Position numbers and translations under genes: made by a program
Shown here: positions 35,156 through 45,271 of the stretch, piece by piece
How the letters are laid out: every line of letters begins with the position of its first letter
How positions within the stretch are numbered: the first letter of the stretch is position 1
Assembly (NCBI GenBank): GCA_002706095.1
Contig: PAJP01000022.1
Span: forward strand, 112,151 to 176,150
Direction of reading: 5' to 3'
DNA length: 64,000 nt
Origin: Methylophaga sp.
GTDB taxonomy: Bacteria > Pseudomonadota > Gammaproteobacteria > Nitrosococcales > Methylophagaceae
Notes under the pieces: generated by a model
Told to the model about the DNA's origin: nothing
The model's database searches: none
The model's input: the letters and a program-made list of their open reading frames with translations, nothing else

Positions 35156-37897
35156 ATGAGTCAATCTGCCCCTTTCGTTCTGGTCGACGGTTCTTCTTAT
35201 CTCTATCGCGCATTTCATGCCATGTTCAAAGCGGATCTTCGTAACTCCGCTGGTGAGCCGACCGGCGCCGTCAGAGGTGTGACCGCGATGTTACGCCGCT
35301 TATTGGCCGATTACCCTGACAGTCCGATTGCTGTCATTTTTGATGCGAAAGGGAAAACCTTCCGTGATGAGTTATTCGCTGAATACAAAGCGCAGCGCCC
35401 GCCTATGCCGGATGACTTACGTTCACAAGTGCAGCCAGTGCATGACATTATTAAAGCCATGGGCCTGCCGCTACTGGTGATTGACGGCGTTGAAGCAGAC
35501 GATGTGATAGGAACCTTTGCGCGTCAAGCGACTGAAAAAGGTCTGGATGTAGTCATCAGTACTGGCGATAAAGATATGGCCCAGCTGGTCAACCAGCATG
35601 TCACGCTGGTCAACACGATGACGGAAACTATGTTGGATATAGAGGGCGTAAAAGAAAAGTTTGGTCTGCCACCAGAACTGATTATCGACTTTCTAGCTTT
35701 GATGGGCGATAAGGTGGACAACATTCCCGGCGTGCCCGGTGTGGGTGAAAAGACCGCCTTAAGCCTGCTACAAAATCTGGGCAGCCTGAAAGATATCTAT
35801 GCCAACCTGGAAGCCGTGCGTGAGCTTGATTTTCGTGGTGCGAAAAAAATGCCGGAGAAACTGGCAGAAAACAAAGAAATGGCGGAACTGAGTTATCAAC
35901 TTGCCACGATAAAATGTGATGTTGAATTAGATATTCATCTTGAAGATATCAAAAATCAACCGCAAGACACCGAAGCACTGCTCAAGTTGTTTAAGGAACT
36001 CGAGTTCCGCAGTTGGATAAGTGAATTACAATCTTCAGATACCTCATCAACAGCGAATAATGATTCAGCTGATAACACTACGACAGAACAAAATTACGAC
36101 ACTATCCTGGATCAACAACAATGGCAGGTCTGGTTAGAAAAACTCCAAAAAGCGGAGCTGTTTGCCTTTGATACCGAAACCACCAGCCTCGACTATCTTG
36201 AAGCCAGAATTGTCGGTGTTTCGTTTGCAGTAAAAGCAGGGGAAGCGGCTTACTTACCGCTCAAACATGACTATCCAGGTGCACCGGAGCAATTGGACTT
36301 TGATAGTGTCATGCAGGATCTCAAACCCTTACTTGAAAGTCCTAAACACCTCAAAGTCGGCCAAAACCTGAAATACGATCGCCATGTATTACTCAATCAT
36401 GACATCAATCTGCAAGGGATAGCTCATGACACCATGCTCGAATCCTATGTGCTTGATAGCACGGCAACCCGGCATGATATGGACTCATTAGCTCAAAAAT
36501 ATCTGGGCCGAGATACGATTCATTTTGAAGATATTGCCGGAAAAGGTAAAAAACAACTGACATTCAATGAGATAGGTATAGAACAAGCCTCGCCTTATGC
36601 CGCAGAAGATGCTGATATCACTTTGCAACTACACCAGACTTTATGGCCTAAAATTGAAAACATTCCGTCTCTGGCCAAAGTGTATCGAGAATTGGAAATG
36701 CCGCTATTGCCGGTACTAAACACATTGGAACGTAATGGCGTCAATATCGATATCTGGATGCTGCAGCAGCAAAGCGACAATATGGCTAGACAAATTGCGG
36801 ATCTCGAAGAGCAGGCTTATGCCGTTGCCGGTCAAAAATTCAACCTGGGTTCACCAAAACAATTGCAAGAAATTCTTTACGAGAAACAGCAATTACCGGT
36901 GAAAAAGAAAACGCCTAAAGGTCAGCCATCAACGGCAGAGGAGGTCTTACAAGAATTAGCGGACGAAGGGTATGAACTGCCACAAATCATTATGCAATAT
37001 CGTGGACTGAGCAAACTGAAATCCACTTATACCGATAAGTTGCCTCTTCAGGTCAATAAAACCAGTGGGCGAGTACACACTTCGTATCATCAGGCCGTCA
37101 CCGCTACTGGACGATTATCCTCCTCTGATCCTAATCTACAGAATATTCCTATCCGCAGTGAGAATGGTCGCCGCATTCGTGAAGCCTTTGTTGCATCGGA
37201 TGGTTACGTCTTATTAGCAGCCGATTACTCACAAATCGAACTACGCATTATGGCGCATTTATCTGGTGATAAAAGCTTACTGAATGCCTTTGCTAATGGC
37301 GAAGATATTCACCGTCATACCGCCTCAGAGATCTTTGGTGTGGCATTAGAAGACGTCACCAGCGATCAACGCCGTAGCGCCAAAGCCATTAATTTTGGTC
37401 TGATTTATGGCATGTCTGCACATGGCTTGTCTCGACAACTCGGTATCGAACGCCATCAGGCTGCGGACTATATGAATGTCTATTTTGAACGTTACCCAGG
37501 CGTTCGTCAGTATATGGACAGCACTCGCCAGCAGGCCAAAGATCAGGAGTATGTTGAAACCATCTTTGGACGACGTCTGTACCTACCAGAAATTAATTCC
37601 AGTAATGGTATGCGCCGCCAATATGCCGAACGCACAGCGATTAATGCGCCTATGCAAGGCAGTGCAGCTGACATCATCAAACGCGCCATGATTGATATCC
37701 ATACCTGGTTAGCTGATGCCGATAATGGCATCAAAATGATCATGCAAGTACACGATGAGCTGGTATTTGAAGTGCCGAAAGAGCAGCTGGATATGGCAAG
37801 AAAGACCATTGAAGATTTTATGGTGAAAGCCGCTCAATTAAATGTGCCACTGGAAGTGGGTATTGGGGTTGGTGATAATTGGGAGCAAGCACATTAA
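35156..37897 (+). CDS. polA: DNA polymerase I
   Basis: A 913-residue DNA polymerase I for Okazaki-fragment processing and repair synthesis. Domains: 5'-3' exonuclease (about 1-290), proofreading 3'-5' exonuclease with FDTETTSLD (DxE kept, so probably active; about 330-500), and polymerase (about 510-913) with motif [15 protein letters not shown]-helix [14 protein letters not shown] and motif [11 protein letters not shown]. Length is similar to the E. coli enzyme (928). The region after the stop carries structured repeats and no gene for 441 bases. Confidence 0.98.
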   Translation: MSQSAPFVLVDGSSYLYRAFHAMFKADLRNSAGEPTGAVRGVTAMLRRLLADYPDSPIAVIFDAKGKTFRDELFAEYKAQRPPMPDDLRSQVQPVHDIIKAMGLPLLVIDGVEADDVIGTFARQATEKGLDVVISTGDKDMAQLVNQHVTLVNTMTETMLDIEGVKEKFGLPPELIIDFLALMGDKVDNIPGVPGVGEKTALSLLQNLGSLKDIYANLEAVRELDFRGAKKMPEKLAENKEMAELSYQLATIKCDVELDIHLEDIKNQPQDTEALLKLFKELEFRSWISELQSSDTSSTANNDSADNTTTEQNYDTILDQQQWQVWLEKLQKAELFAFDTETTSLDYLEARIVGVSFAVKAGEAAYLPLKHDYPGAPEQLDFDSVMQDLKPLLESPKHLKVGQNLKYDRHVLLNHDINLQGIAHDTMLESYVLDSTATRHDMDSLAQKYLGRDTIHFEDIAGKGKKQLTFNEIGIEQASPYAAEDADITLQLHQTLWPKIENIPSLAKVYRELEMPLLPVLNTLERNGVNIDIWMLQQQSDNMARQIADLEEQAYAVAGQKFNLGSPKQLQEILYEKQQLPVKKKTPKGQPSTAEEVLQELADEGYELPQIIMQYRGLSKLKSTYTDKLPLQVNKTSGRVHTSYHQAVTATGRLSSSDPNLQNIPIRSENGRRIREAFVASDGYVLLAADYSQIELRIMAHLSGDKSLLNAFANGEDIHRHTASEIFGVALEDVTSDQRRSAKAINFGLIYGMSAHGLSRQLGIERHQAADYMNVYFERYPGVRQYMDSTRQQAKDQEYVETIFGRRLYLPEINSSNGMRRQYAERTAINAPMQGSAADIIKRAMIDIHTWLADADNGIKMIMQVHDELVFEVPKEQLDMARKTIEDFMVKAAQLNVPLEVGIGVGDNWEQAH

Positions 37898-37943
37898 AGC
37901 TTTGCGTATTTCGGACTAAAGCCCGAGTTCATTTATTTTGCTT

Positions 37944-38059
37944 GCCCTTCGGGTTCCCTGCGCTTCTCATCGTGACTGGGCACTAGCGAACTCGCTAACG
38001 CTCAAACATGCGCAAGTGCTATTCCAGTCACGCTTGCGATGCTCAGCTTCGCAAAGGGC
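37944..38059. repeat. Imperfect long inverted repeat with an inner hairpin
   Basis: Left and right arms share ordered complementary blocks: GCCCTT (37944-37949) with AAGGGC (38054-38059), GTGACTGG (37972-37979) with CCAGTCAC (38024-38031) and GCACT (37980-37984) with AGTGC (38015-38019). The apex contains a smaller AGCGA-ac-TCGCT hairpin. The alternation of paired and unpaired blocks suggests either a structured RNA or a degenerate palindrome. Confidence 0.6.
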
Positions 38060-38124
38060 GTTGAGAATTTATTCACTTCAGCTTCCGCTCTTATTCTTCC
38101 GTGTATGTGCTGACGAGTAGCACA

Positions 38125-38191
38125 GTTTTATCTGGATTAGGGTTGGCCAGTGTCTGAGCGAAGCGAGTTTTGGCCAACACCCAGATAAAAC
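38125..38191. repeat. Large stem-loop, GTTTTATCTGG arms
   Basis: The arms GTTTTATCTGG (38125-38135) and CCAGATAAAAC (38181-38191) pair perfectly over 11 bp, then TTGGCCA (38043-region at 38143-38149) pairs with TGGCCAA (38171-38177) after a small asymmetric interruption, leaving a loop of about 20 bases. It abuts the TGTGCT/AGCACA hairpin at 38106-38124. Confidence 0.65.
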
Positions 38192-38241
38192 GAGCAACGC
38201 AATGGAGCCGTAGGCCAGCACAGTCGCGCGCCCTTGGGTTG

Positions 38242-38286
38242 TTAGGGATTTGGGCGAACAAATCCCTAATTCGCCATTATGGCGAA
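38242..38286. repeat. Two adjoining perfect hairpins
   Basis: TTAGGGATTTG (38242-38252) pairs with CAAATCCCTAA (38259-38269) across a six-base loop. Immediately after, TTCGCCAT (38270-38277) pairs with ATGGCGAA (38279-38286) with a one-base centre. Neither is followed by a long T-run, so they are not classic terminators. Confidence 0.65.
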
Positions 38287-38338
38287 ATTAAAAGGAGCTG
38301 GCTCTTGGCTTCAAGACAATCACAAGACTGATAAAAAT

Positions 38339-39250
38339 TTAGGAATCTGAGCGCTTTTTAGCTCGCGGATGAGCAGAGTCATACACTTTCGCTAAGTGCT
38401 GAAAATCCACATGGGTATAAATCTGGGTTGTACTGATATCAGCATGTCCCAAAAGCTCCTGCACCGCACGTAAATCACCACTGGCTTCAAGCATATGCGA
38501 TGCAAATGCATGCCTGAGTCGATGAGGATGAACACGATCAGAAATACCTTGTTTTTTACCCCAGTAACTCAGTCGTTTTTGGATAGAACGCACACCTAAA
38601 CGTCGTCCTTGTTGCGTGATAAAAACGGCTGGTTGATCAAAAAAGCCGAGTTGATCGCGTTTATCCAGCCAATCTTGTAATGCAGATAAAGCTTTGCCAC
38701 CAAAAGGACAAACCCGGTCTTTATTTCCTTTACCAGTGACATGCACCAGATGATCACCAAAATCGATATCTCGTAACTCAAGAGCAGCCAGTTCAGCTAA
38801 TCGCAGACCGGAGGAATAAAAGAGTTCCATCATGGCACGGTCTCTTGCAGCCACAAAAGTATCAGGGCGTGTGTTATCCAGTAAGGCATTCATCTGATCC
38901 ACATCCAGTGTAGATGGCAAGCGTTTTTCTGTTTTAGGTGCTTGTACTGCTTGCGCTGGATTGAAGTCAACCAGGCCTCGTTTAATCAGAAACTGATAAA
39001 AAGAACGCGTCGCTGATAACATGCGCTGAATGGTTTTGCCAGACAAGCCTTTACGATGCAAAAAAGCGATGAACTGTCTGAGCTGACTGGATTTAAGAAC
39101 CGTCCAGTCTGAGATATTTTTTTGCTCGATATAGTCTGCAAGTTGCAGTAAATCGCGACGATAATTGTTAACTGTATGTTCAGACAAGCGCCGCTGTTGC
39201 GACAAATTGTCCAGAAAGTCATCAACAGGGTGAATTATCTCACTGCGCAT
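38339..39250 (-). CDS. xerC: Tyrosine recombinase XerC
   Basis: A 303-residue tyrosine recombinase that with XerD resolves chromosome dimers at dif. The N-terminal SAM-like domain (about 1-95) is followed by the catalytic domain with Arg in SSGLRLAEL, Lys in GKGNKDR, HPHRLRHAFAS (HxxR), GHADIS and the nucleophile Tyr in QIYTHVD. The ATG at 39250 ([13 protein letters not shown]) lies inside the DUF484 gene (11-base overlap); the longer upstream frame has no family similarity. The dapF-DUF484-xerC order is the usual gammaproteobacterial one and supports XerC over XerD or a mobile integrase. Confidence 0.95.
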   Translation of the reverse strand: MRSEIIHPVDDFLDNLSQQRRLSEHTVNNYRRDLLQLADYIEQKNISDWTVLKSSQLRQFIAFLHRKGLSGKTIQRMLSATRSFYQFLIKRGLVDFNPAQAVQAPKTEKRLPSTLDVDQMNALLDNTRPDTFVAARDRAMMELFYSSGLRLAELAALELRDIDFGDHLVHVTGKGNKDRVCPFGGKALSALQDWLDKRDQLGFFDQPAVFITQQGRRLGVRSIQKRLSYWGKKQGISDRVHPHRLRHAFASHMLEASGDLRAVQELLGHADISTTQIYTHVDFQHLAKVYDSAHPRAKKRSDS

Positions 39251-39950
39251 GCTGTTGGTGAGTATATTGTCTGACAACACGCATAAATACTTCACCCAAG
39301 AAACGCAGATAGTCGGTCGCCATATCCGCATGGAAACGATTAGCATCGACACTGCCAATGGCTAATAAACCGGCACAAGGTTGATGACCTAAAGGCAAAC
39401 ACGCAACAGAATTAATCTCTTCAGCCCGTTCATCAAACAGTAATCCTTTCTGTGCTTTGGTTAAGCGACCACACACGGGTTCTTGTTTGGTAAATAAGTT
39501 GTCAAAAATACGTAGTTTTTTATCATCAGCATGAAGCTGTGACACATTGGCTTCAAGTTGAGGTAAATCAAGTTTATGCTGGCCCTGATAGAACAGCCTC
39601 AATGCCACTTCATCTGCAGCAAACTCATGCTTGAGTTCTGTCTGAATTAAGTTGATGAGATCAGCCAAATCCACAGCATCCATGATGCTTAAACAAAGAT
39701 TGTGCACACGCTTTTCTAATGCTGCGTTACTGTGTGCATTATCAATCAGCGCATGAAGCTGTTCATTAAGCTGTTGGTTTTTTTCTTGTAAGCGATGGGT
39801 CTGTCTCTGGGCTAGAGAAATAGTCCCTTCCGGAGAGCTGTTCAGGTTTAGCAACTCCAGCAGATGAGGCTGCTCAAGAAACAGATCAGGATGTGCCTCT
39901 AAATACTGTTCAATCTGTTCCAGTGTTAAATCTGTTGTAGTGTCGACCAC
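39240..39950 (-). CDS. DUF484 family protein (GAF-like)
   Basis: A 236-residue cytoplasmic protein: an N-terminal helical part ([18 protein letters not shown]) and a coiled coil (about 45-90), then a GAF-like domain. DUF484 proteins have no established biochemical role. The GTG start at 39950 is preceded by GGAG seven bases upstream and overlaps the dapF 3' end by 25 bases; the 3' end overlaps xerC. It sits in its conserved position between dapF and xerC. Confidence 0.92.
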   Translation of the reverse strand: MVDTTTDLTLEQIEQYLEAHPDLFLEQPHLLELLNLNSSPEGTISLAQRQTHRLQEKNQQLNEQLHALIDNAHSNAALEKRVHNLCLSIMDAVDLADLINLIQTELKHEFAADEVALRLFYQGQHKLDLPQLEANVSQLHADDKKLRIFDNLFTKQEPVCGRLTKAQKGLLFDERAEEINSVACLPLGHQPCAGLLAIGSVDANRFHADMATDYLRFLGEVFMRVVRQYTHQQHAQ

Positions 39951-40777
39951 GCAATTTCTCCGTCAAATACATGCTCTGCAGGGCCGGTCATCCATACAGA
40001 GGCATTTTCATCTGGCCAGCTAATCTGCAACTGCCCTCCAGGTAAAGAGACAGTTACATCTCTGGCTAATAAACCTCGGCGAATACCTGTTACAACGGCG
40101 GCACAAGCCCCTGTGCCACAGGCTGTTGTTTCACCTGAACCGCGTTCAAAAACACGTAACCGAATCGTTTCTGAATTCACTAATTGCATAAAGCCGACAT
40201 TAACACGTTCCGGAAAACGTTCATGAGACTCCATAACAGGACCTATTTTTTCTACGACAGCAGTATCGACATCATCGACCAGCATCACCGCATGTGGATT
40301 TCCCATCGAAACACTGGCAATTTCGACTTTATCATACCCCTGCACATCTATGAGGTAGGTCACTGCTTCAGATTCAGCCATAAAAGGCACTTTTTCTGGT
40401 GCAAAAGCCGGTTTTCCCATATCGACCCGAACGTTACCGTCAGCTTGTATTGTTGGGTAAATCACACCTGATGCCGTTTCCACAGCAATTGTTTCTTTAG
40501 TGGTCAACCCCTGATCATGAACATAGCGAGCAAAACAACGTGCGCCATTCCCGCATTGCGAGACTTCACCACCATCGGCATTAAAAATCCGGTAACGAAA
40601 ATCCACATCGGCCGATGTGGATTTTTCAACCAGCAAAAGCTGATCACAACCAATACCAAAATGCCTATCCGCCATAAAGCGGATTTGCTCTGTGCTCAGT
40701 TGTACATTTTGCTGAATGGCATCAATCACAATGAAATCATTGCCCAAGCCATGCATTTTGCTGAATTTCAACATCAT
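39926..40777 (-). CDS. dapF: Diaminopimelate epimerase
   Basis: A 283-residue PLP-independent racemase that converts LL- to meso-diaminopimelate for peptidoglycan and lysine. The two catalytic cysteines lie in SQCGNGARC and TTACGTGACA, and the [11 protein letters not shown] opening is typical. Two consecutive ATG codons at 40777 and 40774 are both possible starts. It abuts the lysA stop with no gap and overlaps DUF484 by 25 bases. Confidence 0.97.
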   Translation of the reverse strand: MMLKFSKMHGLGNDFIVIDAIQQNVQLSTEQIRFMADRHFGIGCDQLLLVEKSTSADVDFRYRIFNADGGEVSQCGNGARCFARYVHDQGLTTKETIAVETASGVIYPTIQADGNVRVDMGKPAFAPEKVPFMAESEAVTYLIDVQGYDKVEIASVSMGNPHAVMLVDDVDTAVVEKIGPVMESHERFPERVNVGFMQLVNSETIRLRVFERGSGETTACGTGACAAVVTGIRRGLLARDVTVSLPGGQLQISWPDENASVWMTGPAEHVFDGEIAWSTLQQI

Positions 40778-42028
40778 CTATGCCTGTATCGTGTGCTCGC
40801 CGGCGAATAAGTCATTGATAGTCTCACGCTCTCTGACGAGATGAATTTTATCATCTTCAACCATCACCTCCGCTGCTCTTGGGCGAGAGTTGTAATTCGA
40901 ACTCATAGCAAAACCATACGCCCCTGCAGAGCGGATAGCTAACAAATCACCTTGCTCGAGAGCAAGCTCACGGTCTTTACCTAAAAAGTCGCCGGTTTCA
41001 CAGATAGGGCCGACAATGTCATAGTTGAGCGCTTTCGTGCTCGGATGTTGCTTGACGGTTTGGATTTGTTGCCATGACTGGTAGAGTGCAGGGCGTAACA
41101 AATCATTCATTGCCGCATCCACAATCGCAAAGCATTTGGCTTCCGTTGGCTTAATGAACTCGACTTTTGTTAATAAAATGCCTGCATTACCAGCAATCGC
41201 ACGTCCAGGCTCCAAGAGAATCTCCAGGTCACGGTCTTTTAATAATGGAGCCAGTGCCTGTGCGTATTCAGCTGGTGTGGGAGGCGTTTCATCACGGTAA
41301 TGAATGCCTAAACCACCGCCGATATCGAGATGTTCAATGTGAATACCATCTTCAGCTAGCCCATCTATCAGCGTCAATACACGCTCCAAAGCATCCACAA
41401 AAGGAGCTACAGAGGTCAGCTGAGAACCGATATGACAATCCACCGCGACTACATCTAAATTTGGCATGTTTTGAGTAGAACGATACACCTCACGTGCATC
41501 CTCAATCGCGATACCAAATTTGTTCTCCTTCAGCCCTGTCGAAATATATGGATGAGTTTGCGCATCCACATCGGGATTGACGCGAATGGAAACAGGCGCT
41601 TTTTTTCCTAATCGACCTGCAACAGTATTAATACGATCTAATTCAGGGATCGACTCCACGTTAAAACAACGTATGCCGTGTTGCAGTGCATATTCAATTT
41701 CCTGCTCAGTCTTACCGACACCAGAAAAAACGGTTTTAGCCGGATCACCACCAGCGGCAATGACTCTGGCTAATTCGCCCATCGAGACGATATCAAAGCC
41801 CGAGCCTTGTTTTGCCAGCACGTTTAATACAGCCAGATTAGAGTTTGCTTTCACGGCATAACAAACAAGGTGAGGATAGCCTGAAAAAGCATCATCAAAC
41901 GCTTGCCAGTGATTCTCCAATGCGGACCGCGAGTAAATATAAACAGGTGTGCCATATTGTTCTGCAATTTTATCAACCGACACATTCTCTGCGTGCAATG
42001 TGCCCGCCTGATAATCAAAATAACTCAT
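40778..42028 (-). CDS. lysA: Diaminopimelate decarboxylase
   Basis: A 416-residue PLP-dependent alanine-racemase-fold enzyme that decarboxylates meso-DAP to lysine. The PLP lysine lies in CYAVKANSN, with HIGSQLTS, LDIGGGLGIHY, EPGRAIAGNAG and GPICETGDFLG as the other active-site blocks. I start it at the ATG at 42028, preceded by AAGGTAG, seven codons inside the longer frame. It follows lptM by 7 bases and precedes dapF without a gap; the products act in successive steps of lysine synthesis. Confidence 0.97.
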   Translation of the reverse strand: MSYFDYQAGTLHAENVSVDKIAEQYGTPVYIYSRSALENHWQAFDDAFSGYPHLVCYAVKANSNLAVLNVLAKQGSGFDIVSMGELARVIAAGGDPAKTVFSGVGKTEQEIEYALQHGIRCFNVESIPELDRINTVAGRLGKKAPVSIRVNPDVDAQTHPYISTGLKENKFGIAIEDAREVYRSTQNMPNLDVVAVDCHIGSQLTSVAPFVDALERVLTLIDGLAEDGIHIEHLDIGGGLGIHYRDETPPTPAEYAQALAPLLKDRDLEILLEPGRAIAGNAGILLTKVEFIKPTEAKCFAIVDAAMNDLLRPALYQSWQQIQTVKQHPSTKALNYDIVGPICETGDFLGKDRELALEQGDLLAIRSAGAYGFAMSSNYNSRPRAAEVMVEDDKIHLVRERETINDLFAGEHTIQA

Positions 42029-42035
42029 TTCTACC

Positions 42036-42164
42036 TTACCCTGCCGCAATTAAATTTGTCTGGCCTTCCGGCATGTAGAGATCCCCTTTTTGTCCACAGC
42101 CAGTCACGGCCATCAGCACGCAAACCAGCAATGCCAGTCTGGTCCAGCAAGAAATTGCTCGCAT
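42036..42164 (-). CDS. lptM: Small lipoprotein LptM (YifL/LppL family)
   Basis: A 42-residue lipoprotein. The signal sequence ends in the lipobox VTGC (Cys at 23), followed by the family hallmark GQKGDLYMP. E. coli LptM (YifL) helps LptD mature in the LPS transport machine at the outer membrane. GAGGAA lies eight bases upstream of the ATG, and TATACT on the minus strand at 42197-42192 is a candidate -10 element. It is the first gene of lptM-lysA-dapF-DUF484-xerC, the same order as lppL-lysA in Pseudomonas. Confidence 0.9.
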   Translation of the reverse strand: MRAISCWTRLALLVCVLMAVTGCGQKGDLYMPEGQTNLIAAG

Positions 42165-42305
42165 TTTATTTCCTCAAAAAATTTATTCGGCAGTATATAA
42201 CGTTGCAGACTGATTCGTCTTAAATCTGAAAACTAGAATTTCTCGTTTAACTTACATACTATTAGTGTTCCTAGATTAGCTTATGTTAAGGAATCACAAA
42301 TAGTC

Positions 42306-44024
42306 ATGGCAAATATGGCAGCCCCCATGAGACTCAGTGGCCTCGCTCGACGCCTAGTTAACGAAGGTCTTTTAACTGAAGAGCAAGCACTGCATGCCCA
42401 GTCTGCAGCCAAAGAAGCCAAGCAGCCTTTCGTGACATATCTGGTTAATCACAAAATTCTGGCCAGTGCCGATATTGCGGCGATTGCCTCCCAGGAATTT
42501 GGTGTACCGCTTTTCGATATTGATGCGATGAATCTGGATCTGGCTGCGACGTCACTGATTCAGGAAAAGTTAATCCGTCAACATAACGCATTGCCTCTAT
42601 TCCAACGTGGTAAACGTCTCTATGTTGCCGTGTCAGACCCGACAAACTTACAAGCACTAGATGAATTCCAGTTCAATACGGCCATGAACACGTTTCCGGT
42701 GTTGGTTGATGAACAAAAACTCTCCAACATTATCGAAAAAGCGCTGGATAAAACCAATGAAAAATTAGATAACTTCGATGATGAAGAACTGGATGATATA
42801 GATCTTGGTCCCGATGAAGATGCAGACAAAGCGGATCAACTCAACGATAAAAACATTGATGATACCCCTGTCGTTCGTTTTATAAACGGTATTCTCACCA
42901 ATGCTATCAAGTCCGGCGCATCCGATATTCACTTTGAACCTTATGAACAAAAATACCGGGTCCGGGTGCGTATCGATGGCATGCTTCACGAAATGAAAAC
43001 AGCACCTGTCGCTCTGGGTGGACGCATTGCAGCACGTTTGAAAGTCTTATCACGCTTAAATATCGCAGAACGTCGCGTGCCACAGGATGGTCGGATGCGA
43101 CTCAAAATGTCGAAAAATAAAGCTATCGATTTTCGTGTGAACACCTGCCCGACTTTGTTTGGTGAAAAAATCGTTTTGCGTATCTTGGATCCGACCAGTG
43201 CTCAATTAGGTATTGATGCTTTAGGTTACGAAGAAAATCAAAAGAAAACGTTTCTGGAAATCATGCATAAACCCTACGGCATGGTACTGGTTACAGGTCC
43301 GACCGGTAGTGGTAAAACCGTCTCGCTTTATACCGCATTAAATATCCTCAATACTGGTGATCGTAATATCTCGACCGCTGAAGATCCGGCTGAAATTAGT
43401 TTACCGGGTATTAATCAGGTTAATGTTCATCCAGCCATCGGCCTCACCTTTTCCGAAGCTTTACGTGCATTTTTACGTCAGGATCCTGATGTCATCATGG
43501 TCGGTGAGATCCGTGATCTGGAAACGGCAGAAATTGCCATCAAAGCCGCACAAACCGGACACATGGTGTTTTCTACTTTACATACTAATGACGCACCACA
43601 GTCATTAACACGCCTTATGAACATGGGGGTACCAGCCTTTAATATCGCTTCTGCCGTCTCTCTCATCATTGCTCAACGTCTGGCGAGAAGACTGTGCTCA
43701 AAATGTAAAGCACCAGAAACACTTCCTGATGAAGCACTGTTAACAGAAGGTTTCACACAGGCTCAAATTGATGCCGGTGTCACAGTTTATAAAGCGGTAG
43801 GATGCGATAGTTGTACAGAAGGCTATAAAGGCCGTGTCGGTATTTATCAGGTCATGCCGGTATCCGAGGCAATGGGTCGCATCATTATGGAAGGTGGTAA
43901 TGCAATCCAGTTAGCGGATCAGGCTGAAAAAGAAGGCATTGACGATCTTCGTAAGTCTGGACTCAAAAAAGTCGCAGCTGGCTTGACCAGTCTTGAAGAA
44001 GTCAATCGTGTAATCAAGGAGTAA
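42306..44024 (+). CDS. pilB: Type IV pilus assembly ATPase PilB
   Basis: A 572-residue hexameric extension motor of type IV pili, in the cytoplasm. The N-terminal MshEN/PilB domain (about 1-160) precedes the ATPase core with Walker A GPTGSGKTVSLY near 331, the Asp box, Walker B and the His box, and a tetracysteine zinc site (CSKC near 464, CDSC near 500). AGGA lies about 12 bases upstream of the ATG. pilC and pilD follow directly, so all three are probably one operon. The pilin (pilA) is not in the window. Confidence 0.97.
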   Translation: MANMAAPMRLSGLARRLVNEGLLTEEQALHAQSAAKEAKQPFVTYLVNHKILASADIAAIASQEFGVPLFDIDAMNLDLAATSLIQEKLIRQHNALPLFQRGKRLYVAVSDPTNLQALDEFQFNTAMNTFPVLVDEQKLSNIIEKALDKTNEKLDNFDDEELDDIDLGPDEDADKADQLNDKNIDDTPVVRFINGILTNAIKSGASDIHFEPYEQKYRVRVRIDGMLHEMKTAPVALGGRIAARLKVLSRLNIAERRVPQDGRMRLKMSKNKAIDFRVNTCPTLFGEKIVLRILDPTSAQLGIDALGYEENQKKTFLEIMHKPYGMVLVTGPTGSGKTVSLYTALNILNTGDRNISTAEDPAEISLPGINQVNVHPAIGLTFSEALRAFLRQDPDVIMVGEIRDLETAEIAIKAAQTGHMVFSTLHTNDAPQSLTRLMNMGVPAFNIASAVSLIIAQRLARRLCSKCKAPETLPDEALLTEGFTQAQIDAGVTVYKAVGCDSCTEGYKGRVGIYQVMPVSEAMGRIIMEGGNAIQLADQAEKEGIDDLRKSGLKKVAAGLTSLEEVNRVIKE

Positions 44025-44027
44025 GAT

Positions 44028-45269
44028 GTGGCTCAAGCACAAGCGGCTAAAGCAAAAAAAGTCAAAGTACCCGATATCTTTCTCTGGCAGGGAACCAATA
44101 AACAGGGCCGAAAAGTTAAAGGTCAGATCAGTGCTGAAAATCTGAATCAGGCTAAAATGGATCTGCGTCGCCAAGGGATTACGCCGTTAAAAGTACGCAA
44201 AAAACCTAAAGACCTATTCGCGCCAAGAAAACCAAAAATCAAGCCGTCTGACATTGCTGTATTCAGCCGAATGCTCGCCACCATGATGTCTTCAGGTGTG
44301 CCACTAATGCAATCATTGCAAATTATCGGCGAAGGCCACGAAAACAGTAGTATGCAAGAAATGATTCTGGCCATTAAAGCTGATGTCGAGTCAGGCACGA
44401 GTCTGGCTGAATCCTTGTCCAAATACCCTCATCATTTTGATGATTTATATGTCAACCTCATTAATGCAGGTGAGCAATCTGGTGCATTGGAAACGTTGTT
44501 ACATGAGATTGCAGCCTATCAGGAGAAAACGGAGGCCTTAAAAGCTAAAATTAAAAAAGCCCTTGTTTACCCTGCCTCAATTGTCGTCGTGGCCTTTATT
44601 GTGACGGCCATCCTGATGATTTTTGTTATTCCCCAATTCGAGTCACTTTTCAAAGGCTTTGGGGCTGATCTGCCTGGTCTAACAAAGTTAGTCATCCGAG
44701 TATCCGAAGTTTTCCAGGAAAAATGGTGGTTAATTTTTGGCATCATTATCGGTGCCATCTATGCCGCGATGGAATCTCGTAAGCGTTCACGCAAGGTTCA
44801 ACATTTCCTCGACAGGATGTTACTTAAAATTCCTGTTGTGGGTGAGATCATGCGTAAAGCCGCTATCGCCCGCTTTGCCAGAACTTTTTCAACCATGTTC
44901 AAAGCCGGTGTGCCGATGGTAGAAGCAATGACCTCCGTTGCTGGCGCCACCGGTAACGTGGTTTTTGGTGAAGCAACACTGGTTATGCGTGATGATGTTG
45001 CTACCGGCACACAATTGAACAAAGCCATGATTGATGTCGAATTATTCCCTAATATGGTTGTACAAATGGTCGCTATCGGTGAAGAGTCCGGCTCATTGGA
45101 TGCTATGTTGGCGAAAGTTGCCGAATTCTTTGAAAGTGAAGTGGATGATGCTGTCGATAATATGACGGCTCTGTTAGAGCCTCTCATCATGGTGTTTTTG
45201 GGTGGTATTGTCGGCACTCTGGTTATTGCGATGTATCTTCCTATATTTAAACTCGGTGCAGCTATTTAA
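44028..45269 (+). CDS. pilC: Type IV pilus inner-membrane platform protein PilC
   Basis: A 413-residue integral membrane protein that couples PilB to pilin insertion. Two T2SF domains (about 75-200 and 280-400) bracket three membrane helices near 175-200, 225-245 and 380-405. It starts with GTG, 3 bases after pilB, with an AAGGAG site. It is followed 2 bases later by pilD. Confidence 0.96.
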   Translation: MAQAQAAKAKKVKVPDIFLWQGTNKQGRKVKGQISAENLNQAKMDLRRQGITPLKVRKKPKDLFAPRKPKIKPSDIAVFSRMLATMMSSGVPLMQSLQIIGEGHENSSMQEMILAIKADVESGTSLAESLSKYPHHFDDLYVNLINAGEQSGALETLLHEIAAYQEKTEALKAKIKKALVYPASIVVVAFIVTAILMIFVIPQFESLFKGFGADLPGLTKLVIRVSEVFQEKWWLIFGIIIGAIYAAMESRKRSRKVQHFLDRMLLKIPVVGEIMRKAAIARFARTFSTMFKAGVPMVEAMTSVAGATGNVVFGEATLVMRDDVATGTQLNKAMIDVELFPNMVVQMVAIGEESGSLDAMLAKVAEFFESEVDDAVDNMTALLEPLIMVFLGGIVGTLVIAMYLPIFKLGAAI

Positions 45270-45271
45270 CC

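Larger units (their letters stand above)
37898..38338 (+). repeat. Gene-free block of nested inverted repeats between polA and xerC
   Basis: This 441-base stretch has no convincing gene on either strand. It holds at least five separate stem-loops: an imperfect long arm pair (37944-38059), TGTGCT/AGCACA (38106-38124), a GTTTTATCTGG hairpin (38125-38191), TTAGGGATTTG/CAAATCCCTAA (38242-38269) and TTCGCCAT/ATGGCGAA (38270-38286). The short open frames here have no start signals. Its GC-richer, dyad-dense character is unlike the flanking DNA and looks like a dispersed, possibly mobile-element-derived repeat; multi-copy status cannot be shown from one copy. Confidence 0.55.

Noticed and set aside
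38125..38191. Integron attC-like site from the GTTTTATCTGG hairpin
   Set aside because: It lacks the RYYYAAC and GTTRRRY core sites, has no gene cassette and no integron integrase nearby. XerC next door is the chromosomal dif recombinase by its gene order.
44798..45217. 139-codon open frame antisense to pilC
   Set aside because: It lies opposite a fully conserved gene, lacks a start signal, and its low-complexity composition is typical of an antisense shadow.
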